NCBI RefSeq assembly: GCF_024171815.1
Contig: NZ_JAMTCJ010000003.1
Location: forward strand, 186,001 to 250,000
DNA: 64,000 nucleotides
Direction of reading: 5' to 3'
From: Williamsia maris
GTDB taxonomy: Bacteria; Actinomycetota; Actinomycetes; Mycobacteriales; Mycobacteriaceae
This document shows, in pieces, positions 40,066 to 48,832 of the stretch. The stretch's first letter is position 1; each line of letters begins with the position of its first letter. The notes under the pieces are model-generated. The model saw only the letters and a list, made by a program, of their open reading frames with translations. It made no database searches and was not told the DNA's origin. The translations under genes were made by a program, and so were the position numbers.

Positions 40066-41406
40066 CTACAGCGCCAGGTACCGGTTGAGCTCGAACGGCG
40101 TGACCAGACTGCGGTACTCGTTCCACTCCGACCACTTGTTGCGCAGGAAGTAGTCGAAGACGTGTTCGCCCAGTGTCTCGGCGAGCAGTTCGGAGGACTC
40201 CATCGCCTTGAGTGCGTCGGCGAGGCTGCCCGGCAGTTCCTTGTAGCCCATGGTCCGGCGTTCGGCCGACGTCAACGACCACACGTCGTCCTCGGCCTCG
40301 TCGGGCAGTTCGTAGCCCTCGGCGACACCCTTGAGTCCGGCGGCCAACAGAACCGCGAACGTCAGGTAGGGGTTGCAGGCCGAGTCGGGACTGCGGACCT
40401 CGATGCGCCGCGACGACGCCTTGTTCGGGGTGTAGAGCGGCAGTCGGATCAACGCCGACCGGTTGGCGCCGCCCCAGCTGGCCGCGGTGGGCGCCTCGCC
40501 GCCGTGGATCAGCCGCTTGTAGCTGTTGACCCACTGGTTGGTGACGGCGCTGATCTCCGACGCGTGGTGCAGGATGCCGGCGATGAACTTCTTGCCGGTC
40601 TCGGAGAGCTGCATCGGGTCGTCGGGGTTGTGGAATGCGTTGGTGTCGCCCTCGAACAGGCTCATGTGGGTGTGCATGGCCGAACCGGGGTGCTCACTGA
40701 ACGGCTTGGGCATGAACGTCGCCCACACGCCCTCGGCCATGGCCACCTCTTTGACGAGGTAGCGGAAGGTCATGACGTTGTCGGCCATCGAGAGCGCATC
40801 GGCGTAGCGCAGGTCGATCTCCTGCTGGCCGGGCGCGCCCTCGTGGTGGGAGAACTCGACCGAGATGCCCATCGACTCGAGCGCGTCGATCGCGTGGCGA
40901 CGGAAGTTCGGTGCGCTGCCGTGGACCACCTGGTCGAAGTAGCCACCGGTGTCCGAGGGGGTCGGTGGGGTGCCGTCGGTGGGCGCGTCCTTGAGGAGGA
41001 AGAACTCGATCTCCGGGTGGACGTAGCAGGTGAAACCCTGGTCGGCGGCCTTGTTCAGCTGCCTGCGGAGCACGTGCCGCGAGTCCGCCCACGAGGGCGT
41101 CCCGTCGGGCATGGCGATGTCGCAGAACATGCGGGCCGAGTGGTGCTTGCCGTTGCTCGTCGTCCACGGCAGGACCTGGAAGGTCGACGGATCGGGCTTG
41201 GCGATGGTGTCGGCCTCCGACACCCGCGAGAAACCCTCGATGGACGAACCGTCGAAGCCGATCCCCTCGACGAAGGCGCCCTCGAGTTCGGCCGGGGCGA
41301 TGGCCACCGACTTGAGGTAACCCAGCACGTCGGTGAACCAGAGTCGTACGAATCGAATGTCTCGTTCTTCGAGCGTCCGAAGCACGAATTCCTTTTGACG
41401 ATCCAT
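40066..41406 (-). CDS. glnA2: Glutamine synthetase type I-alpha (GlnA2)
   Basis: Second glutamine synthetase, 446 aa, matching Rv2222c. It keeps the core motifs: GFDGSSIEGFSR, the metal motif HPEIEFFLL, HHEGAPGQQEID, PKPFSEHPGSAMHTHMS and NRSALIRLP. The adenylylation loop Tyr is absent (the region reads LTSAERRTMGYKELPGSL), so unlike GlnA1 it should not be GlnE-controlled; GSI-alpha enzymes are typically feedback inhibited. ATG 41406 lies 6 bases after TAGCCT and behind a palindromic, GlnR-like operator. Confidence 0.96.
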   Translation of the reverse strand: MDRQKEFVLRTLEERDIRFVRLWFTDVLGYLKSVAIAPAELEGAFVEGIGFDGSSIEGFSRVSEADTIAKPDPSTFQVLPWTTSNGKHHSARMFCDIAMPDGTPSWADSRHVLRRQLNKAADQGFTCYVHPEIEFFLLKDAPTDGTPPTPSDTGGYFDQVVHGSAPNFRRHAIDALESMGISVEFSHHEGAPGQQEIDLRYADALSMADNVMTFRYLVKEVAMAEGVWATFMPKPFSEHPGSAMHTHMSLFEGDTNAFHNPDDPMQLSETGKKFIAGILHHASEISAVTNQWVNSYKRLIHGGEAPTAASWGGANRSALIRLPLYTPNKASSRRIEVRSPDSACNPYLTFAVLLAAGLKGVAEGYELPDEAEDDVWSLTSAERRTMGYKELPGSLADALKAMESSELLAETLGEHVFDYFLRNKWSEWNEYRSLVTPFELNRYLAL

Positions 41407-41412
41407 GCTCGA

Positions 41413-41418
41413 AGGCTA
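41413..41418 (-). promoter_or_regulatory. Candidate leaderless -10 of glnA2 (TAGCCT)
   Basis: TAGCCT on the minus strand, 6 bases before ATG 41406; the palindromic operator lies just upstream, over the -35 position. Confidence 0.5.
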
Positions 41419-41419
41419 G

Positions 41420-41454
41420 AAGTGCGCTGTTAAATCCGTGTTACGGACGCACTT
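41420..41454 (-). promoter_or_regulatory. Palindromic operator with GlnR-like core upstream of glnA2
   Basis: Arms AAGTGCG (41420-41426) and CGCACTT (41448-41454) are perfect inverted repeats. Between them, on the minus strand at 41429-41444, is GTAACACGGATTTAAC, fitting the AC-n9-AC form of mycobacterial GlnR boxes. It covers the -35 region of the glnA2 promoter. GlnR binding is inference. Confidence 0.5.
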
Positions 41455-41489
41455 CAGGTGGAATTTCCAGCACGTTTGCGGGGCTGGTC

Positions 41490-43094
41490 TCAGCATGTGG
41501 TACCGACGGCGGGCAAGGTGAGATCAACGAGGTAGCGGGTGAGCGGGGCGTCGAGACATTCCACGCCCTCGAACGACGCGGTGTGCTGGGTGCCCTTGAA
41601 CGTCATGAGTCGCGCCCGCAACTGGTCGGCCAGCGACACCCCCGCCTCATACGGGGTGGCGGGGTCGTCGGTCGTCGACAACACGACCGTCGTGGGCAGT
41701 CCCTTCGCATCGATCCGATGCGGGGTGGAGGTCGGCGGTACCGGCCAGTAGGCGCACTCGTCGGCCGCACCGCGACCCGATCCCCGTCCGTCGTCGCGGA
41801 AGGGGGCCGATGCACGCAACGTCACGTCGAGCTTGTCCAACGCGGCGCGGTCGGTGATGGCCGGCCCGTCGACGCAGCGGATGGCGGTGAACGCGTCGGC
41901 GCTGTTGTCGTACCGACCGGACCGATCGCGGCCCTCGTAGAGGTCGGCCAGGCGCAGCAGGGTGTCACCGCGCCCGGTCGAGAGCTGGGCGAGCCCGTCT
42001 CGCAGATACCGCCACAGCGTCCGCGTGTAGAGCGCCTGCCCGGTGCCGGTGATCGCGTCGGCGTAGGTCAGGCCACGCGGATCGGTCGTTCTCGCCGGTC
42101 TGCCGATGAGGGAACGGACCAGCTGCTGGTAGCGCGCGGTCACCTTCGTGGGATCGGTACCGAGGGCACATTGCGGCATCGACGCGCAGTCGACGGCGAA
42201 CCGTTCGAAAGCCCGTTGGAAACCGGCGTTCTGCGCGACGACGTCGGCGATCGGATCGGCCGCGGGGTCGACGGCGCCGTCGTTGATCATCGCGCGGACC
42301 CGCGTGGGGAACTGCTCGGCGTAGGCGGCACCGATCCGCGTGCCGTAGGAGTACCCGAGGTAGTTGAGCTGATCGGCACGCAGTGCACCGCGCATCACGT
42401 CCATGTCCCGGACGACGTCGGCGGTGCCCACGTGCGCGAGGAAGTCCTTGCCCAGCTTCTGTGCGCACTCCGCACCCACCGAGGCGTTGCGCTTCTGGAC
42501 CGCGTCGATCCCCGCCGGCGACGTGTCGACCCAGTCCGTCGCACGCACGCGGTCCCGCTCGGCGTCCGAGCGACACCGGATCGCCGGGGTCGATCGTCCG
42601 ACGCCGCGCGGGTCGAAGCCGATGATGTCGAACCGTTTGCCGATCTCGAGGTCGGCGAATTGTCCTGCGGCGCTGCCCATGAAGTCGACACCGGACCCGC
42701 CCGGCCCGCCCGGGTCGGTGAGTAGGACACCCCTGCGGTCACCACTCGCGCCGAGCCGGAACATCGCGATCGAGGCCGTGGCGCCGTCGGGTTTCGCGTA
42801 GTCGACCGGCACGGTGAGCCGACCGCATCGGCTGCGCTGTTCGGGGTACTGCCCGTCGGGCAGGAACTCACCGCACGAGCCCCAGGCGATCTGCTGCCCG
42901 TAGAAGCGCGCCAGCGTGCCGTCCGCCGGGTCGATCGACGACCCCGGAGCGGCCGACGGACCGGGCACCGACGACGGCCGTTCGGCGACCGACCCGAGAC
43001 CCGAGGTGCCGCTGGTGCAGGCGGACGCGCCCAGAGCGAGGACCAGGGCGGGCACGATCACCCGGAGGAACCGCCGCGGCGTCGGTCGGATCAT
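41490..43094 (-). CDS. caeA: Hip1/CaeA-like lipoprotein serine protease (alpha/beta hydrolase)
   Basis: Exported, lipid-anchored serine peptidase related to M. tuberculosis Rv2223c/Rv2224c (CaeA/Hip1), which affects envelope integrity. The 534-aa protein has a lipobox (LALGASAC), oxyanion region [10 protein letters not shown], nucleophile elbow GYSYGTRIG (Ser about residue 249), an Asp in [11 protein letters not shown] and the His in KGTQHTASF, with a C-terminal TAP-like domain. Only one copy is present here, where M. tuberculosis has two in tandem. ATG 43094 gives a normal signal peptide; ATG 43112 is possible. It is divergent from panB. Confidence 0.9.
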   Translation of the reverse strand: MIRPTPRRFLRVIVPALVLALGASACTSGTSGLGSVAERPSSVPGPSAAPGSSIDPADGTLARFYGQQIAWGSCGEFLPDGQYPEQRSRCGRLTVPVDYAKPDGATASIAMFRLGASGDRRGVLLTDPGGPGGSGVDFMGSAAGQFADLEIGKRFDIIGFDPRGVGRSTPAIRCRSDAERDRVRATDWVDTSPAGIDAVQKRNASVGAECAQKLGKDFLAHVGTADVVRDMDVMRGALRADQLNYLGYSYGTRIGAAYAEQFPTRVRAMINDGAVDPAADPIADVVAQNAGFQRAFERFAVDCASMPQCALGTDPTKVTARYQQLVRSLIGRPARTTDPRGLTYADAITGTGQALYTRTLWRYLRDGLAQLSTGRGDTLLRLADLYEGRDRSGRYDNSADAFTAIRCVDGPAITDRAALDKLDVTLRASAPFRDDGRGSGRGAADECAYWPVPPTSTPHRIDAKGLPTTVVLSTTDDPATPYEAGVSLADQLRARLMTFKGTQHTASFEGVECLDAPLTRYLVDLTLPAVGTTC

Positions 43095-43261
43095 CGGCGC
43101 ATCAGGCGGCATCGAGACATCGGCCCATGGTGCCACGAGTCCACGATGTGACTCATTGCACAGCCTGTCGCAGGTGGGAGACGGCGTCGACGGGTGCACA
43201 CTGGTCGGGTCACCATCCACCCGGGTACTCGCCGAGCGAGACTCGAGGCACGAAAGAGACA

Positions 43262-44125
43262 ATGATGTCCGAGAATTCTGTGTACGGCGCCGTGTCCACC
43301 CCCGCCGATACCGACTCCCCCGCCAAGCCACGCCGCACCACCCGCGTCCATCACCTGGCGCAGATGAAGGCCGAGGGCGAGAAGTGGTCGATGCTCACCG
43401 CGTACGACTACTCCAGCGCCCGCATCTTCGACGACGCGGAGATCCCCGTCCTGCTGGTCGGCGACTCCGCGGCCAACGTCGTCTACGGCTACGACACCAC
43501 CATTCCGGTGAGCGTCGACGAGCTGATCCCGCTGGTCCGGGGCGTCGTCCGCGGCGCACCGCACGCGCTGGTCGTCGCCGACCTGCCGTTCGGCAGTTAT
43601 GAGGCCGGTGCCCAGCAGGCCCTCGAGTCGTCCATCCGGTTCTTCAAGGAGGGCGGCGCACACGCCGTGAAGCTCGAGGGCGGTGAGCGCGTGGCGGACC
43701 AGATCGCCGCACTGACCGCCGCCGGCATCCCTGTCATGGCCCACATCGGCTTCACCCCGCAGAGCGTCAACGGCCTCGGTGGATTCCGTATCCAGGGTCG
43801 TGGTGACGCGGCTGATCAGCTGATCGCCGACGCGATCGCGGTCGCCGAGGCCGGCGCCTTCGCCGTCGTGATGGAGATGGTGCCCGCCGACCTGGCCGGG
43901 CAGATCAGCCGCAAGCTGACCATCCCCACCGTCGGTATCGGCGCAGGCAACGAGACCGACGCCCAGGTCCTCGTGTGGCAGGACATGGCCGGATTCACCC
44001 ACGGCAAGACGGCAAAGTTCGTCAAGCGCTACGCCGACGTCGGGGGCGATCTCCGTCGCGCCGCCCAGCAGTACGCCGACGAGGTCCGGCGCGGCACGTT
44101 CCCCGGTCCCGAGCACAGCTACTGA
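43262..44125 (+). CDS. panB: 3-methyl-2-oxobutanoate hydroxymethyltransferase
   Basis: First committed enzyme of pantothenate (CoA) synthesis. The 287-aa protein has [33 protein letters not shown] (Mg site), [31 protein letters not shown] and [17 protein letters not shown]. Two adjacent ATGs (43262, 43265) follow AAAGAG; either may serve, and the longer frame upstream lacks support. It corresponds to Rv2225. A G/C hairpin follows. Confidence 0.96.
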   Translation: MMSENSVYGAVSTPADTDSPAKPRRTTRVHHLAQMKAEGEKWSMLTAYDYSSARIFDDAEIPVLLVGDSAANVVYGYDTTIPVSVDELIPLVRGVVRGAPHALVVADLPFGSYEAGAQQALESSIRFFKEGGAHAVKLEGGERVADQIAALTAAGIPVMAHIGFTPQSVNGLGGFRIQGRGDAADQLIADAIAVAEAGAFAVVMEMVPADLAGQISRKLTIPTVGIGAGNETDAQVLVWQDMAGFTHGKTAKFVKRYADVGGDLRRAAQQYADEVRRGTFPGPEHSY

Positions 44126-44132
44126 GCCATCC

Positions 44133-44156
44133 GCGGGCGGACACGCGTCCGCCCGC
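44133..44156 (+). terminator. Hairpin after panB
   Basis: A 10-bp perfect stem (GCGGGCGGAC and its complement) around ACGC; no T-run follows. Confidence 0.55.
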
Positions 44157-44190
44157 CTCGATGTGACGGCGCCGACCGGGTGCAATTGGG

Positions 44191-44196
44191 CATAGT
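44191..44196 (+). promoter_or_regulatory. Possible leaderless -10 (CATAGT)
   Basis: CATAGT, 6 bases before ATG 44203 of the proline iminopeptidase; the first base is off consensus. Confidence 0.4.
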
Positions 44197-44202
44197 GGAC
44201 CC

Positions 44203-45186
44203 ATGCGCGATTTGTACCCGGAAATCGAGCCGTTCTCCCACGGCATGCTCGACGTCGGTGATGGACAACGGATCTACCACGAGTCCAGCGGACGACCCGA
44301 CGGCAAACCCGTGGTGTTCGTCCACGGCGGTCCCGGCGGCGGCACGTCACCGGAGCAGCGGCGGTTCTTCGACCCGTCGGTCTATCGGATCGTCCTGTTC
44401 GATCAGCGCGGGTGCGGGAAGTCGACGCCGCACATCGCCGACGGCGCGGAGCTGACCTCCAACACCACCGACCACCTCATCGCCGACATGGAGTTGCTGC
44501 GAACGACTCTCGGCATCGAGCGGTGGCAGGTGTTCGGCGGATCGTGGGGTTCGACGCTGGGACTGGCCTACGCGCAGACCCATCCCGACCGCGTCACCGA
44601 ACTCGTGCTGCGCGGCATCTTCCTGCTGCGACGCAGCGAGATCGACTGGTACTACAACGGCGGCGCCGCGCACATCTTCCCGGACAAATGGGAGAAGTAC
44701 CTGGCGCCGATCCCCGCCGACGAACGCACCGGCGATCTGGTGGCGGCCTACCACCGGTTGCTGAACTCGCCGGATCACGCGGTCGCGCAGGCCGCTGCGA
44801 CGGCGTGGACGGACTGGGAACAGTCGACGAGCTACCTCCTCCCCCGCCCCGGGTCCGACAACGACGTCGACACCCGCTTCGACCTGGCGTTCGCCTCGAT
44901 CGAGAACCACTACTTCACCCATCACGGTTTCCTCGACGACGGTCAGTTGCTCCGCGACGCCGACCGCATCGCCGACATCCCGGGCGTGATCGTGCAGGGC
45001 CGCTACGACGTGGTGTGCCCCATGCGCAGCGCGTGGGATCTGCACCGGGCCTGGCCCGCCGCCGATCTGCACATCGTCGACGACGCCGGGCACGCGTCGT
45101 TCGAGACCGGCATCAAACACCATCTCATCGAGGCGACCGACCGCTTCGGTGCAGCCGAACCGACAGGAGCGAACGCACAGCGATGA
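44203..45186 (+). CDS. pip: Proline iminopeptidase
   Basis: Serine peptidase (S33) removing N-terminal proline. The 327-aa protein has the oxyanion motif VFVHGGPGGGT, DQRGCGKSTPH, the nucleophile elbow GGSWGSTLGLAYAQTHP, the Asp in VQGRYDVVCP and the His in DDAGHASF. No signal peptide, so it is cytosolic. Its stop overlaps the CYTH-CHAD start (ATGA), so the two are coupled although no functional link is known. This gene is not at this position in M. tuberculosis (between Rv2225 and Rv2226), so it is a local difference. Confidence 0.94.
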   Translation: MRDLYPEIEPFSHGMLDVGDGQRIYHESSGRPDGKPVVFVHGGPGGGTSPEQRRFFDPSVYRIVLFDQRGCGKSTPHIADGAELTSNTTDHLIADMELLRTTLGIERWQVFGGSWGSTLGLAYAQTHPDRVTELVLRGIFLLRRSEIDWYYNGGAAHIFPDKWEKYLAPIPADERTGDLVAAYHRLLNSPDHAVAQAAATAWTDWEQSTSYLLPRPGSDNDVDTRFDLAFASIENHYFTHHGFLDDGQLLRDADRIADIPGVIVQGRYDVVCPMRSAWDLHRAWPAADLHIVDDAGHASFETGIKHHLIEATDRFGAAEPTGANAQR

Positions 45187-46688
45187 CCGTCCACGAACAG
45201 GTCGAGATCGAGCTCAAGTTCGACGTCGATGCGGGACAACCGATCCCGGATCTGACCACCCTGCCCGGGGTCGCGACGACCACCGGGCCGATCGTGGAAC
45301 ACCTCGACGCGACCTACTTCGACACCGAGAACCTCGACCTCGCCGACCACGCGGTGACGTTGCGACGCCGCACGGGCGGCCACGACGAGGGATGGCACCT
45401 CAAGCGCCCGGGCACCGAACGAGGACGCACCGAGCGGCAGGTCCCACTCGAGGCCTCCGGCGGCGACGCGCACGCGGTACCCGCAGAACTCATCGAACCC
45501 GTCCGTGTGCACCTGCGCAGTCGCACCGTCGCACCGGTCGCCGCGATCAACACCCGCCGCCAGATCACCGAGGCCCGCGACTCCGACGGCACGCTGCTCG
45601 CCGTGCTGTGCGCCGACCTGGTCACCGCCCGGTCGCTGCTGCCCGGCGGCACCGGCCAGGTGTGGTCGGAATGGGAGTTCGAGCTCGTGGCCGACTTCGA
45701 CGACGACGCCGGCGAACTGCTGGAGAGCGCCGAGACGCTGCTCCGCGCGGCCGGGGCGAGGACCGCCTCGAGCGCGTCGAAACTGGCGCGGGCGATCGGG
45801 TCCACACCCGGTCACCGCGACAACCGTTCGCTGCCGAACAGACCGACCGCGCTGGAACTGGTGGTCACCGAACTGGCCCGCCACCGCGACCAACTCGTCG
45901 CCTGGGATCCGGCGGTCCGCGCAGACGCCGACGACGCCGTCCACCAGATGCGGGTCGCGACCCGCCGCCTGCGCAGCGTCCTCAAGGCGTTTCCCGGCGT
46001 GCTCGACGGTCCCGAGCCGGAACGGCTCGGCGACGAGTTCAAAGAACTCGCCGCGATCCTCGGCGTCGCACGTGACGCCGAGGTGCAGGCGGAGCGCTAC
46101 CGCGACCTACTCGAGGACGAGACACCCTCGGCCGCACTGGAGTCCGCACTCGTCGAGGCACAGAATCAGCGCTATCACCGGGGATGGAAGACGGCGGTGG
46201 CGGCCATGAACTCCGACCGCTACTTCACGTTGCTCGACGCCATCGACGCCCTGCTGGTCGATCCGACGCCCGGCGAGAACGCCCAGGTGCCCGCGCGAGC
46301 GGCCCTTCGTGACGCGGTGAAGGCGTCGCGCAAGTCGGTGCTCAAGGCACAGAAGAAGCTCACCCGTCACGACGAGGGGACCCCGGAGTGGACCGAGCAG
46401 CTGCACGCGGTCCGCAAGAAGGCCAAGCGTCTGCGGTACGTCGCCGAGGCCGGTGCGACCCTGCGGGGGTCGCGGCACTCCGACGAGGCGCGGACGGCCA
46501 AGCGCATCCAGGCCGCCCTCGGCGACGCCAACGACGCCTCGATCAGTCGGGAGGTTCTCGCCGCGGCGGCCGGATCGATCGGCGTCGACCCGGCGGACGC
46601 CTTCGTGTTGGGTCGCCTCGACGCGCGCGAACAGGTCGAACACGACCGAGCACTCAAGCGGTACTCCGACGTCGCAGGCGACCTCTGA
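45183..46688 (+). CDS. CYTH-CHAD domain protein
   Basis: A 501-aa protein matching Rv2226. The N-terminal CYTH domain (residues about 1-200) shows the ExExK signature in VEIELKF, TYFDTENLDL and the Arg/Lys-rich tunnel strands (LRRRTGGHDEGWHLKRPG). The C-terminal CHAD domain (about 220-495) is helical with conserved His/Arg (DDAVHQMRVATRRLRSVLKAF, VRKKAKRLRYVAE). Related proteins hydrolyse triphosphates or bind polyphosphate granules, so a polyphosphate role is likely. ATG 45183 overlaps the pip stop; the longer frame upstream is spurious. Confidence 0.92.
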   Translation: MTVHEQVEIELKFDVDAGQPIPDLTTLPGVATTTGPIVEHLDATYFDTENLDLADHAVTLRRRTGGHDEGWHLKRPGTERGRTERQVPLEASGGDAHAVPAELIEPVRVHLRSRTVAPVAAINTRRQITEARDSDGTLLAVLCADLVTARSLLPGGTGQVWSEWEFELVADFDDDAGELLESAETLLRAAGARTASSASKLARAIGSTPGHRDNRSLPNRPTALELVVTELARHRDQLVAWDPAVRADADDAVHQMRVATRRLRSVLKAFPGVLDGPEPERLGDEFKELAAILGVARDAEVQAERYRDLLEDETPSAALESALVEAQNQRYHRGWKTAVAAMNSDRYFTLLDAIDALLVDPTPGENAQVPARAALRDAVKASRKSVLKAQKKLTRHDEGTPEWTEQLHAVRKKAKRLRYVAEAGATLRGSRHSDEARTAKRIQAALGDANDASISREVLAAAAGSIGVDPADAFVLGRLDAREQVEHDRALKRYSDVAGDL

Positions 46689-46718
46689 TCCCGCCGGCGG
46701 GACACGCGTGGAGCGGGT

Positions 46719-47144
<426 letters not shown>

Positions 47145-47150
47145 GGGTTT

Positions 47151-47156
47151 ATGATA
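47151..47156 (-). promoter_or_regulatory. -10 of rnpB (TATCAT)
   Basis: TATCAT (in TTATCATAAA, the most A/T-rich spot nearby) lies 6 bases before the deduced 5' end of rnpB. Confidence 0.6.
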
Positions 47157-47247
47157 ACTGCCGGGGGTCACCGTCACGTACGCAAGTACAGCGGTGCAAT
47201 GCTGCGCCAATGTCTTCGGCTTCGGGCCGAGGAGGGGGAAATCTGTC

Positions 47248-48273
47248 ATGCGACGAAAGCTCATCGCCGCTGTGGTCACATCATTCGTGCTGGTCGGCGG
47301 GTCGGTGGGGGTCACCGCAACGTCGTCGGCCGCACCGGAGAAGCCATCGGTGGCCGCGCCCGCGGCACCGGCGAAGATCCTGCGGACGGTCATGCTGACC
47401 TCGCAGCACGCGCGGCTGACGATCTACTCGCCCGCCATGCGCAAGAACGTCGTCGTCGACGTCCTGGTCCCCCGTGACCGGAAGGCGCCGCGCCCGACGC
47501 TGTACATGCTCGACGGGATCGACGCGGGCTTCCAGTCCGGCTACCGCGACAGCGCGTGGACCACCCAGACCGACATCGTCGATTTCATGGCCGACAAGAA
47601 CGTCAACGTCGTCCTCCCCATCGGCGGCACCGCCAGCTACTACACCGACTGGCAGCGCACCGATCCCGTTCTGGGCGTCAACAAGTGGGACACGTTCCTC
47701 GCCACCGAGTTGCCCCCGCTGATCGACAAGACCTTCGAGGGCAACGGCGTCAACGCCGTCGAGGGCGTGTCGATGGGCGCGAGCGGCGCGATGTCGCTGG
47801 CCGTCCGTCACCCGGGCCTGTTCCGCGGAGTCGTGGCGCTGAGTGGTTGCCTCGACCTGGTCGATCCGGCTGCAGCCCAGGCCACGCAGGCCAGCATCCT
47901 CACCCGGTTCGGCAACCCCGACAACATGTGGGGCGCGGCCGGCAGCGCGGCGTGGCGTCAGCACGACCCCACCACCAACATCAGTGCACTCAAGGGCACC
48001 GAGATCTATGTGGCGGTCGGCAACGGCAAGGCCGATCCCCGTCTGGGCAAGGTCGGGCAGGCCTCGGCCATCGGCGGGGTGTTGGAGACCGGGGCACTGA
48101 TGTGCACCAAGGGTTTCTCCGCCGCGGCACGCAAGGCCGACGTCGACGTCACCTACAACTACCGCAGCGGTCTGCACGCCTGGGGGTACTGGGCCCAGGA
48201 TCTACACCGCTCGTGGCCGACCGTGGTGAAGGCGCTCGGGCTCCCGGCGGTCGATCCGGCCGACTATCGCTGA
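47248..48273 (+). CDS. Antigen-85-type mycolyltransferase/esterase
   Basis: Exported enzyme expected to transfer mycolic acids onto trehalose or arabinogalactan. The 341-aa protein has a signal peptide (RRKLIAAVVTSFVLVGG, ending SSAAP) and the antigen 85 alpha/beta hydrolase pattern: LYMLDG, a GGTASYYTDW loop, nucleophile Ser175 in GVSMGASGAMSLAVRHP, and His310 in GLHAWGYWAQDL. GGAGG about 12 bases upstream and the signal peptide favour ATG 47248; an in-frame ATG at 47194 is unlikely. No PE or PGRP extension is present. It indicates a mycolic-acid envelope. It is divergent from rnpB. Confidence 0.92.
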   Translation: MRRKLIAAVVTSFVLVGGSVGVTATSSAAPEKPSVAAPAAPAKILRTVMLTSQHARLTIYSPAMRKNVVVDVLVPRDRKAPRPTLYMLDGIDAGFQSGYRDSAWTTQTDIVDFMADKNVNVVLPIGGTASYYTDWQRTDPVLGVNKWDTFLATELPPLIDKTFEGNGVNAVEGVSMGASGAMSLAVRHPGLFRGVVALSGCLDLVDPAAAQATQASILTRFGNPDNMWGAAGSAAWRQHDPTTNISALKGTEIYVAVGNGKADPRLGKVGQASAIGGVLETGALMCTKGFSAAARKADVDVTYNYRSGLHAWGYWAQDLHRSWPTVVKALGLPAVDPADYR

Positions 48274-48292
48274 CCCGTTCGCGGGCCACCGA

Positions 48293-48298
48293 TACTGT
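48293..48298 (+). promoter_or_regulatory. Candidate leaderless -10 (TACTGT)
   Basis: TACTGT, 6 bases before GTG 48305 of the DUF1697 gene. Confidence 0.55.
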
Positions 48299-48304
48299 TG
48301 ATCG

Positions 48305-48832
48305 GTGACCGAGTACGTCGCGCTGCTGCGCGGCATCAATGTGGGCGCGACACGTATCGCGATGGCCGATCTCCGCGCGGAGTTCGAGGCGCTCGGATTG
48401 CGTGAGGTGTCGACGGTGTTGGCGACCGGGAACGTGCGGTTCGCCTCCGACCGCACCGACGTCGCCGACCTCCGAGCCGAGATCGAGGCGGCCCTGAGTG
48501 CCCGATTCGACTATCGGGCATACGTGTTCCTCCATCCGCGCGACGCGATCCGGGCGGCCCTCGACGGGTATCCGTTCCCCGCCAATCAGCCCGACCGACA
48601 CTCCTACGTCGTCTTCGTCGCCGAGGACGACGTCCGCGCCGAGTTGCTCGAGGCGGCCGCCGACCTCGATGCCGCCGTCGAACGGGTCGCCGACGGCCAC
48701 GGCGTCCTCTACTGGGAGGTGGTCAAGAAGATGACGTTGACCAGTCCCTTCGGCAAGGCGCTCGGCCGAGCGCGGTACAAGGCGACGACGACGAATCGCA
48801 ACCTCCGCACGGTACGCAGCATCATCGCGTGA
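48305..48832 (+). CDS. DUF1697 domain protein
   Basis: A 175-aa cytosolic protein with the DUF1697 pattern: YVALLRGINVGATRIAMADLR at the start, STVLATGNVRFAS, FLHPRDAIRAALDGYPF, YWEVVKKMTLTSPFGKALGR and a C-terminal ATTTNRNLRTV. The family is widespread in bacteria without an established function. It starts at GTG 48305, and its stop overlaps the GTG of the following permease, so the two are translated together. Confidence 0.9.
   Translation: MTEYVALLRGINVGATRIAMADLRAEFEALGLREVSTVLATGNVRFASDRTDVADLRAEIEAALSARFDYRAYVFLHPRDAIRAALDGYPFPANQPDRHSYVVFVAEDDVRAELLEAAADLDAAVERVADGHGVLYWEVVKKMTLTSPFGKALGRARYKATTTNRNLRTVRSIIA

Noticed and set aside
37103-40153. Plus-strand open frame of about 1000 codons opposite glnE
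   Set aside because: It is antisense to a clearly conserved gene, low in complexity (Gly/Arg/Val/Asp), and matches no family; a product of GC-rich codon bias.
40162-41433. Plus-strand open frame of 423 codons opposite glnA2
   Set aside because: Antisense shadow of a conserved glutamine synthetase with no recognisable motifs.
46689-46702. Self-complementary TCCCGCCGGCGGGA between the CYTH-CHAD gene and the rnpB 3' end
   Set aside because: A GC-only palindrome with no loop or T-run; it may aid termination but cannot be distinguished from background.
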